Of a stretch of 15,868 nt of DNA, positions 6,792-13,140 are shown piece after piece. The DNA is taken from assembly GCA_937967685.1 (NCBI GenBank), contig CALBTX010000103.1:1-15868 (forward strand), written 5' to 3'. Positions within the stretch are counted from its first letter, which is position 1; each line of letters starts with the position of its first letter. Made by a program: the position numbers and the translations under genes. Source of the DNA: an uncultured Bacillaceae bacterium. GTDB lineage: Bacteria; Bacillota; Bacilli; Caldalkalibacillales; Caldalkalibacillaceae. The notes beneath the pieces were generated by a model that was not told the origin of the DNA, did not search any database, and was given only the letters and a program-made list of their open reading frames with translations.

Positions 6792-8351
6792 GTGCGGAAA
6801 ATTGACATTTTTGACACCACCTTGAGAGACGGGGAGCAGTCAGCCGGTGTCAATCTTCACAGCAATGAAAAAATGGAAATTGCTTATCAACTGGAGCGTT
6901 ACGGAGTCGATGTGATGGAAGCGGGATTTCCCGCTTCCTCAGAAGGTGATTTCCGTTCTGTGGAGCAAATTGCCAAGAACATTAAAAACTGTTCCGTGAC
7001 GGGTTTAGCTCGTTCAGTCAAAGGAGATATCGATGCCGCATGGGAGGCCCTCAAGCATGGGGTTGAACCGAGACTGCACGTCTTTATCGCCACTTCGCCG
7101 GTGCATATGAAATATAAATTGGGGATGACGCCTGAGGAAGTGATGGAGACGGCGGTAGATTCAGTCAGGTACGGGGCGAAATTTTTCTCCAAAATTGAAT
7201 GGTCGGCAGAAGATGCCTCCAGAAGCGATTGGGATTTCCTCGTCCAATTGATTGAAAAAGTGATTGATGAGGGCGCAACGGTGATCAATCTGCCGGATAC
7301 GGTCGGATATATGCACCCTCAGGAATATGCGGAAATGTTTCGTTACATTAAAGAACATGTGCCCAACATCCATAAAGCGAAACTGTCCTGTCATTGTCAT
7401 GATGACTTAGGGATGGCTGTCGCTAATTCCCTTGCGGCCATCGAAGCCGGTGTGGAACAGGTGGAAGGCACGATCAACGGCATCGGAGAACGGGCCGGAA
7501 ACGCTTCATTGGAAGAAGTCGGGGTGGCGCTGTATACCCGGAAAGATCATTATCAAGCGGAAACCAATCTCGATTTGAAACAAACCGTGCGTACGAGCCG
7601 CTTGGTCAGCAAACTGACCGGGATGGTTGTTCCTCAAAACAAAGCCGTCGTCGGGGCCAACGCTTTTGCTCATGAATCCGGCATTCATCAAGACGGCGTT
7701 TTGAAAAATACGCAAACGTATGAAATCATTCGACCGGAAACCGTCGGTTTGAAATCGAACACAATGGTTATGGGCAAACATTCCGGCCGGCACGCATTCA
7801 AAGAAAAGTGTGCCGAACTCGGCTTGAAACTGAGCGATGAGGAATTCAATCAATTATTCAAATCGTTTAAGGATTTGACGGCAAAGAAAAAAGAAATTAC
7901 GGATGATGACATTTATGCTTTGGCCATGGAAACATCTGTCCATGAACAAGGCAAAAAGTATGAATTGGACTTTTTGCAAGTGGCGTACGGCTCCAACGTT
8001 GTCCCAACCACCACTGTAGGCATTAAAACAAATGACGGGGAAGTATTGCAGGAATCGGCAACGGGTAAAGGCAGTGTGGAATCGCTATACAATACGATTG
8101 AACGCATTTTAGGCGACCCGGTCGTCTTGCTGGATTACCGCATACAATCAACGACCAGCGGAAGGGATTCATTGGCAGAAGTGTATGTTCAAGTGGAGTA
8201 TCACGGTCATACAAGCAAAGGACGCGGACTTGACCATGATGTTCTGGAAGCGTCGGCCAAAGCCTACCTTGATGCGATCAACCGCATTTTGTTTAAAGAA
8301 AAGGTTGAAGAACAGTACGGTCGGACAGAAAAGGGAGTGGAGGCTCTTTGA
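6792..8351 (+). CDS. leuA: 2-isopropylmalate synthase LeuA
   Basis: This enzyme condenses acetyl-CoA with 2-oxoisovalerate to 2-isopropylmalate, the committed step to leucine. It has 519 residues, the usual length of the bacterial LeuA type 1. The N-terminal TIM barrel starts with FDTTLRDGEQSAGVN (R12, metal ligand D13). It carries the HxH metal motif SCHCHDDLGMAVAN (H201, H203) and GTINGIGERAGNASLEE. NAFAHESGIHQDGVLKN lies in the linker. The C-terminal third (about 390-519) is the LeuA regulatory domain that usually binds leucine, so feedback inhibition is expected. The start is GTG 6792 with GAGGTGA upstream, 17 bases after the ilvC stop. The 3' end overlaps leuB by TTGA. Confidence 0.96.
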   Translation: MRKIDIFDTTLRDGEQSAGVNLHSNEKMEIAYQLERYGVDVMEAGFPASSEGDFRSVEQIAKNIKNCSVTGLARSVKGDIDAAWEALKHGVEPRLHVFIATSPVHMKYKLGMTPEEVMETAVDSVRYGAKFFSKIEWSAEDASRSDWDFLVQLIEKVIDEGATVINLPDTVGYMHPQEYAEMFRYIKEHVPNIHKAKLSCHCHDDLGMAVANSLAAIEAGVEQVEGTINGIGERAGNASLEEVGVALYTRKDHYQAETNLDLKQTVRTSRLVSKLTGMVVPQNKAVVGANAFAHESGIHQDGVLKNTQTYEIIRPETVGLKSNTMVMGKHSGRHAFKEKCAELGLKLSDEEFNQLFKSFKDLTAKKKEITDDDIYALAMETSVHEQGKKYELDFLQVAYGSNVVPTTTVGIKTNDGEVLQESATGKGSVESLYNTIERILGDPVVLLDYRIQSTTSGRDSLAEVYVQVEYHGHTSKGRGLDHDVLEASAKAYLDAINRILFKEKVEEQYGRTEKGVEAL

Positions 8352-9424
8352 GCAAAAAGATTACCGTCCTTCCTGGTGATGGGATCGGCCCGGAAATCAC
8401 CAGGGAGGCCGTCTTACTTTTGGAAACGATTGCCGAACAATTTGGACATGATTTTCAATTTCAGTATGGTCAAATCGGCGGGGTGGCTATTGACGAGACG
8501 GGTACACCTCTCCCTGAAGAAACGATCAAATTATGCCGGCAAAGCGATGCCATTTTATTGGGAGCGGTAGGCGGACCGAAATGGGACAACGAACCGGCTG
8601 CCAGAAGGCCTGAAAAAGGATTGTTGGCGCTGCGCAAAACATTGGGCTTATTTGCCAATTTGCGGCCGATCACCGTATTTCGCAGCCTGGCCGATGCCTC
8701 CGCATTAAAACCGGAAGTTTTACAAAATGTTGACATTCTCATCTTGCGTGAATTAACAGGCGGCTTGTATTTTGGCACCCCGCGTGAACGCAGACAAACG
8801 GAAAACGGGGTCCAAGTTGTCGACACGTTAAGTTATACGGAAGCAGAAATTGAGCGGATTCTGCGCAAGGGCTTTGAACTCGCTCGTCTTAGAAGGGGGA
8901 AACTGACTTCCGTAGATAAGGCCAACGTTTTGGAAAGCAGCCGATTGTGGAGGGAAACGGCAGAGCGTCTCGCGGAAGAATATCCGGATGTCGAACTGAC
9001 GCATATGCTTGTGGATAATGCTGCCATGCAGCTCATTAGACACCCGGCTCAGTTTGATGTGCTTGTCACAGAAAATATGTTCGGTGATATACTCAGTGAT
9101 GAAGCCTCCATGATTACGGGGTCATTAGGTATGTTGCCTTCGGCAAGCCTCAGTGCGGATGGACCGGGACTGTACGAACCGATCCACGGTTCAGCGCCGG
9201 ACATCGCCGGCAAAAATGTAGCCAATCCGCTGGCGACTTTCTCTTCAGCAGCCATGCTTCTGAAATATTCATTCGCAATGGCAGATGAAGCACGAGCGAT
9301 TGACCAGGCGATTGAAAAAGTGTTGGACGAGGGGTACCGCACGGCAGACATCGCCGGGACGGATGAACACTGTCTGTCCACGACGGAAATGGGGGAAAAA
9401 GTGCGCTCGTATATCTCCCGCTGA
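8348..9424 (+). CDS. leuB: 3-isopropylmalate dehydrogenase LeuB
   Basis: This NAD-dependent enzyme oxidises and decarboxylates 3-isopropylmalate to 2-oxoisocaproate, the third leucine-specific step. It has 358 residues, typical of the family. Motifs are ITVLPGDGIGPEIT at the N-terminus, LLGAVGGPKWDN, the substrate loop ILRELTGGLYFGTPR, the catalytic region TSVDKANVLESSRLWR, VDNAAMQLIRHPAQFDVLVTEN-type metal and substrate contacts, and the NAD-site EPIHGSAPDIAGKNVANP. The start is TTG 8348 in TTGA, overlapping the leuA stop, with GGAGTGGAGG just upstream. The stop codon lies within the first copy of the 19-bp repeat array that separates leuB from leuC. Confidence 0.96.
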   Translation: MSKKITVLPGDGIGPEITREAVLLLETIAEQFGHDFQFQYGQIGGVAIDETGTPLPEETIKLCRQSDAILLGAVGGPKWDNEPAARRPEKGLLALRKTLGLFANLRPITVFRSLADASALKPEVLQNVDILILRELTGGLYFGTPRERRQTENGVQVVDTLSYTEAEIERILRKGFELARLRRGKLTSVDKANVLESSRLWRETAERLAEEYPDVELTHMLVDNAAMQLIRHPAQFDVLVTENMFGDILSDEASMITGSLGMLPSASLSADGPGLYEPIHGSAPDIAGKNVANPLATFSSAAMLLKYSFAMADEARAIDQAIEKVLDEGYRTADIAGTDEHCLSTTEMGEKVRSYISR

Positions 9425-9534
9425 TCCGCTGCTATATGGCTGATTCGGTCCTACATCACTGATTCGGTGCTATATCGCTGATGTGGTGCTATATCACTGA
9501 TGTGGTGCTATATCGCTGATCTGGTGCTATAACG
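9421..9534 (+). repeat. Tandem array of six 19-bp imperfect repeats between leuB and leuC
   Basis: There are six head-to-tail units of exactly 19 bases, starting at 9421, 9440, 9459, 9478, 9497 and 9516. The consensus is close to CTGATNTGGTGCTATATCR. The first unit includes the TGA stop of leuB. Units 3-5 differ from each other at a few positions only; units 1, 2 and 6 are more diverged. There are no spacers, so it is not a CRISPR. The 19-base unit is not a multiple of three, so it is not coding. Confidence 0.95.
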
Positions 9535-9629
9535 GGTGCTTTATGAGGCCAGGCGCTTAGAGGGGCGTCAGCCGGCTGAAAGTCAGGAGAAAGAAGCCAG
9601 AAGAAGAAAGTTAAAGAGGAGAGGAAGAG
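9535..9629 (+). other. Purine-rich leuC leader with a 12-bp palindrome
   Basis: After the repeats comes GC-rich sequence with the perfect palindrome TCAGCCGGCTGA (9568-9579). A stretch of about 50 almost pure purines follows (9580-9629), containing several overlapping SD-like AGGAG and GAGG elements that serve leuC. There is no T-run, so it is not a terminator. Confidence 0.55.
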
Positions 9630-11078
9630 GTGAGCATATTGAAACCGAAAACGATTATTGATAAGATATGGGATCAACACGTTGTCGTGGCCGAAGATCA
9701 TAAGCCGAATCTGTTGTATATTGACCTGCACCTTGTGCACGAAGTCACTTCTCCCCAGGCGTTTGAAGGATTGCGCATGGCGGGGAGAAAAGTGCGCCGG
9801 CCGGACCTGACGTTTGCGACGATGGATCACAACGTTCCCACCGTGAATCCCTTTGACACAAAAGACGAAATTGCTTTGAAGCAGATGGAAGCTTTACAGG
9901 CCAATTGCAAAGAGTTCGGCATTCCTTTGGCTGATTTGCACAGTCCCGATCAAGGCATCGTCCATGTCATTGGTCCGGAACTCGGATTAACCCAACCCGG
10001 CAAAACAATTGTTTGCGGGGACAGCCATACTTCCACGCACGGGGCTTTCGGTGCGCTCGCGTTCGGCATTGGGACGAGTGAAGTTGAACATGTTTTGGCG
10101 ACGCAATGTTTGTGGCAAGCCCGTCCCAAGACGATGAAAATCGAGATCACGGGGAAACGTCCGCTGGGTGTCACGGCTAAGGATGTCATTCTTGGTGTGA
10201 TCGCCAAATACGGTGTCGACTTTGGCACCGGATATGTGGTGGAGTATAGCGGAGAAGCAATCCGTGATATGACGATGGAAGAACGGATGACGATCTGTAA
10301 TATGTCCATCGAATTTGGCGCACGGGCCGGTTTGATCGAGCCGGATGAAACAACGTTTAATTATTTGCGGGGACGGCAATATGTCCCGCAAGGGGCGGCC
10401 TTTGATGAAGCCGTTGAACGTTGGAAAGCATTGGCCACGGATGAAGGGGCCGAATTTGACAAAGTGGTCACTTTTGATGCGGCATCGCTTGTTCCTCAAG
10501 TCACCTGGGGGACGAATCCGGGCATGTGTACCGGTGTGGATGAGGTTGTTCCCCACCCTGATTCGTTTGACAATGAAGTCGAACGAAGGGCAGCCAAAAA
10601 AGCGCTGGCCTATATGGATTTGATTCCCGGCACGAAAATAACGGATATTCCCGTCGACTACGTATTTATCGGTTCCTGTACTAATTCTCGATTAGAGGAT
10701 CTGCGGGAAGCTGCCCAAATCGTGAAGGGGCAAAAGGTCGCCCCAGGTGTCACTGCACTGATTGTTCCGGGATCGAAACGGGTGAAACAAGAGGCCGAGG
10801 AAGAAGGACTGGATCAAATATTTATTGAAGCCGGATTTGAGTGGCGAGAATCTGGATGCAGCATGTGCCTCGGCATGAATCCCGATATCGTTCCTCCCGG
10901 CAAACGATGTGCCTCTACGTCCAACCGTAACTTTGAGGGCAGGCAGGGGCGCGGGGCGAAGACTCACCTGGTCAGCCCGGTCATGGCCGCTGCCGCAGCG
11001 ATCAAAGGGCACTTCGTTGATGTTCGCGAGTTGAATTTGGAAAGGGGGGCCCGCCATGGAACCACTCATTCGGCATAA
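9630..11078 (+). CDS. leuC: 3-isopropylmalate dehydratase large subunit LeuC
   Basis: This is the catalytic half of isopropylmalate isomerase, an aconitase-family [4Fe-4S] enzyme that converts 2- to 3-isopropylmalate with LeuD. It has 482 residues, slightly longer than B. subtilis LeuC. Motifs are KIWDQHVV, TMDHNVPT, VCGDSHTSTHGAFGALAFGI and GSCTNSRLEDLR with C350. ESGCSMCLGMN supplies C410 and C413, which together make the three cluster ligands, and STSNRNFEGRQG follows. Two starts compete. GTG 9630 has AGGAG at 9618-9622. TTG 9639 has GAGGTGA at 9627-9633 and gives MKPKTIIDKIWDQH, which fits the N-terminus of Bacillus homologues better. The 3' end overlaps leuD by 23 bases. Confidence 0.95.
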   Translation: MSILKPKTIIDKIWDQHVVVAEDHKPNLLYIDLHLVHEVTSPQAFEGLRMAGRKVRRPDLTFATMDHNVPTVNPFDTKDEIALKQMEALQANCKEFGIPLADLHSPDQGIVHVIGPELGLTQPGKTIVCGDSHTSTHGAFGALAFGIGTSEVEHVLATQCLWQARPKTMKIEITGKRPLGVTAKDVILGVIAKYGVDFGTGYVVEYSGEAIRDMTMEERMTICNMSIEFGARAGLIEPDETTFNYLRGRQYVPQGAAFDEAVERWKALATDEGAEFDKVVTFDAASLVPQVTWGTNPGMCTGVDEVVPHPDSFDNEVERRAAKKALAYMDLIPGTKITDIPVDYVFIGSCTNSRLEDLREAAQIVKGQKVAPGVTALIVPGSKRVKQEAEEEGLDQIFIEAGFEWRESGCSMCLGMNPDIVPPGKRCASTSNRNFEGRQGRGAKTHLVSPVMAAAAAIKGHFVDVRELNLERGARHGTTHSA

Positions 11079-11652
11079 AGGGAAAGTGGCTGTGTTGGAT
11101 CAAGTGAACGTTGATACCGATCAGATTATCCCAAAACAATTTTTGAAGCGTATTGAACGTTCTGGGTTTGGACAGTTTTTGTTTTATGACTGGCGTTATC
11201 GTGAGGACGGTTCCTTAAATCCCGATTTTGTGTTAAACCACCCCCGCTATGAAGGAGCCAGTATTTTACTGACGAGAAACAATTTTGGCTGCGGTTCTTC
11301 CAGAGAACATGCGCCCTGGGCGTTAATGGACTACGGTTTTAGAATCATTTTGGCACCGTCCTTCGGAGACATTTTTTATAACAACTGTTTTAAGAACGGG
11401 CTGTTGCCTATTAAACTGTCTGAGGATCAGATCGATGAACTATTTAGAAAAACCGAAGCCGAAGTCGGCTATGAATTAATAATCGATCTCGAAAACGAAC
11501 AGATCACGGATGATCATGGTCTGCGGATACCTTTTGAAACCGATCCTTATCGTAGAACGCTGTTATTAAAAGGATTGGATGACATCGGGGTTACTGAAAC
11601 TTATGAGGCCCAAATTTCAGCTTATGAAGAGCGGCACAAAAGTTATGTGTAA
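11056..11652 (+). CDS. leuD: 3-isopropylmalate dehydratase small subunit LeuD
   Basis: This swivelling small subunit completes the isopropylmalate isomerase active site. It has 198 residues, the usual length. Motifs are VNVDTDQIIPKQFLKRI, FLFYDWRY and the family signature NNFGCGSSREHAPWALMDYG, followed by IILAPSFGDIFYNNCFKNGLLPI. The start is ATG 11056 with AAGGGGGG a few bases upstream. It lies within the last 23 bases of leuC in another frame, so the two subunits are probably translationally coupled. It is the last biosynthetic gene of the cluster. No clear intrinsic terminator follows; instead a large inverted repeat leads into ytxC. Confidence 0.96.
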   Translation: MEPLIRHKGKVAVLDQVNVDTDQIIPKQFLKRIERSGFGQFLFYDWRYREDGSLNPDFVLNHPRYEGASILLTRNNFGCGSSREHAPWALMDYGFRIILAPSFGDIFYNNCFKNGLLPIKLSEDQIDELFRKTEAEVGYELIIDLENEQITDDHGLRIPFETDPYRRTLLLKGLDDIGVTETYEAQISAYEERHKSYV

Positions 11653-11693
11653 AGCATCCGATCCCCTTCGAGCGGATTGATTCGATGTATATG

Positions 11694-11744
11694 TCACCAC
11701 CCGCACTCATACACTAATTAGAAATGAGTTTTTCCGGGTGGTGA
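11694..11744 (+). promoter_or_regulatory. Hairpin that sequesters the ytxC Shine-Dalgarno
   Basis: TCACCACCCG (11694-11703) is the exact reverse complement of CGGGTGGTGA (11735-11744). Inside it, ACTCAT (11705-11710) pairs with ATGAGT (11724-11729). The 3' arm contains the SD of ytxC, GGTGGTGAT. The inner stem is followed by TTTTT (11729-11733), but the outer stem is not followed by a T-run. This therefore looks more like a translation-masking structure than a terminator. Confidence 0.6.
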
Positions 11745-11754
11745 TTGATTGTTT

Positions 11755-12660
11755 ATGATACGCATCATGTCCAATACCCATTTGTTGCCGCCGCCGTTGT
11801 GGCAAGCGTTTGTTTCAACGCTGCAAGAAGAGCTGGCCTCGTTGGAACCGAGCGGGTATCATTATGAACTGCAAACATGGCAGCCGCACGACCTGCTGCT
11901 CACGTGTCCCGTTTTTCCTCAACATGTGACTGCGGCGGAAGTGACGGAAACATTCAGGATTTATGTCGGCAGCGCCGTGGCGGATTTTATCGTCGATGTG
12001 CTCGAGCCGGAATGGATGTTGCGCACGTTGCGCAAAGATTATCCCTATCTGAGCGAGGAAGAGATTGAAAAAACTTTGGCGTTTTGTCAACAGATGTTGT
12101 CGCCTGAAGATGATCCCATACAAAGTGAAGGCGATGTTTCCCTGGGGCCCGAAGAACGAAAGCGTCAAATCTTCAAGAAAGCGTATGCCTTTTTAAGTGA
12201 GGGGAAGGTTTTTCATGTCGATGGCTTTATACATTTTCGCTTGAAAAACTACCGACAGGATCTGTTAGCCATCATCGATTTTGCCGTTGATGAATATATT
12301 TTGGATCAGGAGTATCAGGAATTTATTCGCTTGCTGCGCCATTTCATCGCCGTCCAGCCGATGAAAACCCCGCTTGTGCATATCTTACATATTCAAGATC
12401 ACCAGTTTCAATTGCTGGATGAAGAAGGCCAGTACATACCTGCGGCAGAAATTGAGAAGCATTTGCATGCATGGACGAAACAAAGCGTTCATCCCGAGGA
12501 ATTAATCATCAGCACGTTGGTTACACTCGCACCGGAGAAAATCATTGTCCATACGAATCACCCTGCGGACGCCGTGATCGATACCCTCCAATCCATTTTT
12601 GAGGATCGAATGAATATTTGTACCGGTTGTACGCAGTGCTGCAATTGGAATAAGGCTTAA
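11755..12660 (+). CDS. ytxC: Putative sporulation protein YtxC
   Basis: This matches the YtxC family, which is restricted to endospore-formers and of unknown biochemical function. The gene sits directly upstream of thrS as in Bacillus. It has 301 residues and I see no signal peptide or membrane segment. Motifs are the acidic helical region YLSEEEIEKTLAFCQQML, the family core VDGFIHFRLKNYRQDLLAIIDFAVDEYILDQEYQEFI, and a C-terminal cysteine cluster ICTGCTQCC (CxxCxxCC) that could bind metal. ATG 11755 is preferred because GGTGAT ends nine bases upstream. TTG 11749 is too close and ATG 11767 too far. The SD lies in a perfect 10-bp hairpin arm. It may be cotranscribed with leuD, since no terminator was found between them. 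The family assignment is strong; a role in sporulation is by family name only. Confidence 0.85.
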   Translation: MIRIMSNTHLLPPPLWQAFVSTLQEELASLEPSGYHYELQTWQPHDLLLTCPVFPQHVTAAEVTETFRIYVGSAVADFIVDVLEPEWMLRTLRKDYPYLSEEEIEKTLAFCQQMLSPEDDPIQSEGDVSLGPEERKRQIFKKAYAFLSEGKVFHVDGFIHFRLKNYRQDLLAIIDFAVDEYILDQEYQEFIRLLRHFIAVQPMKTPLVHILHIQDHQFQLLDEEGQYIPAAEIEKHLHAWTKQSVHPEELIISTLVTLAPEKIIVHTNHPADAVIDTLQSIFEDRMNICTGCTQCCNWNKA

Positions 12661-12683
12661 ATCTTGATATGTGAGAGATTGTG

Positions 12684-12712
12684 TTGACTCATCCAGCTAG
12701 AATCCATATAAT
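12684..12712 (+). promoter_or_regulatory. Sigma-A promoter of thrS
   Basis: TTGACT (12684-12689), 17 bases, then a perfect TATAAT (12707-12712). It lies just after ytxC and ahead of the threonine T-box leader, with transcription expected to start near 12719. Confidence 0.88.
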
Positions 12713-12718
12713 AAAAAC

Positions 12719-13088
12719 AAACTAAAGAGTGCCTTTTGCGGCCGTTGCTAACAACAATGAAAAGGACATCAATCATTTCCGATCTCTCTTTACAGAGAAT
12801 AGGGCCGTGGGCTGGAAACCCTTAAGAGAAAGAAATGATTGACCCCCTTTAAGTTGCTGCTGGGAAATGACGATTCGTATCCATAGGATTCGTATGCATA
12901 GTAGACCTGTGATGATTGTCAAGTACGGGTGTGAACGTCAGAGTATGTGCAGCCGGTTGCAGCCGTTATCTGTCAGAGAACACACAAACGGCATTTGTTT
13001 TCTTTTGTCAGCTGCCTTTGCGTGTCAAATTAGGGTGGAACCACGATCAACAACTCGTCCCTATCGTTGGGGATGGGTTTTTATTTTT
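12719..13088 (+). ncRNA. T-box leader, threonine-specific (specifier ACC)
   Basis: This leader senses uncharged tRNA-Thr upstream of thrS. A 10-bp stem I arm CAATCATTTC (about 12770-12779) pairs with GAAATGATTG near 12832-12841. The distal loop region AGAGAATAGGG...GGGCTGGAAACCC lies between them. The specifier ACC is at 12842-12844 and is followed by CCTTTAAGTTGC, which aligns position for position with the ilvB leader's CUC context. The T-box AATTAGGGTGGAACCACG is at 13028-13045. Its UGGA bulge fits a U discriminator, as expected for tRNA-Thr in Bacilli. The leader ends in the terminator described separately. Confidence 0.92.
13054..13088 (+). terminator. Intrinsic terminator of the thrS T-box
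   Basis: CTCGTCCC (13054-13061) pairs with GGGATGGG (13070-13077), including G-T pairs, giving eight base pairs. TTTTTATTTTT follows at 13078-13088. Pairing of the T-box with tRNA would favour the alternative antiterminator. Confidence 0.85.
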
Positions 13089-13140
13089 GATGAAAAAGGT
13101 TGTTTTATTTGCGATTGATCATGGTAAAGGAGTGGATAGC

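Noticed and set aside
9421..9534. CRISPR array
   Set aside because: The units are contiguous with no spacers and only 19 bases long; this is a tandem repeat.
11705..11733. Intrinsic terminator after leuD (ACTCAT/ATGAGT followed by T5)
   Set aside because: The stem is only six AT-rich pairs with a 13-base loop; on its own it is too weak, so the larger SD-masking fold is preferred.
13090..13140. Upstream ATG start for thrS at 13090
   Set aside because: It abuts the leader terminator, has no SD and adds residues outside the TGS domain; ATG 13141 has a well-placed AAGGAG.
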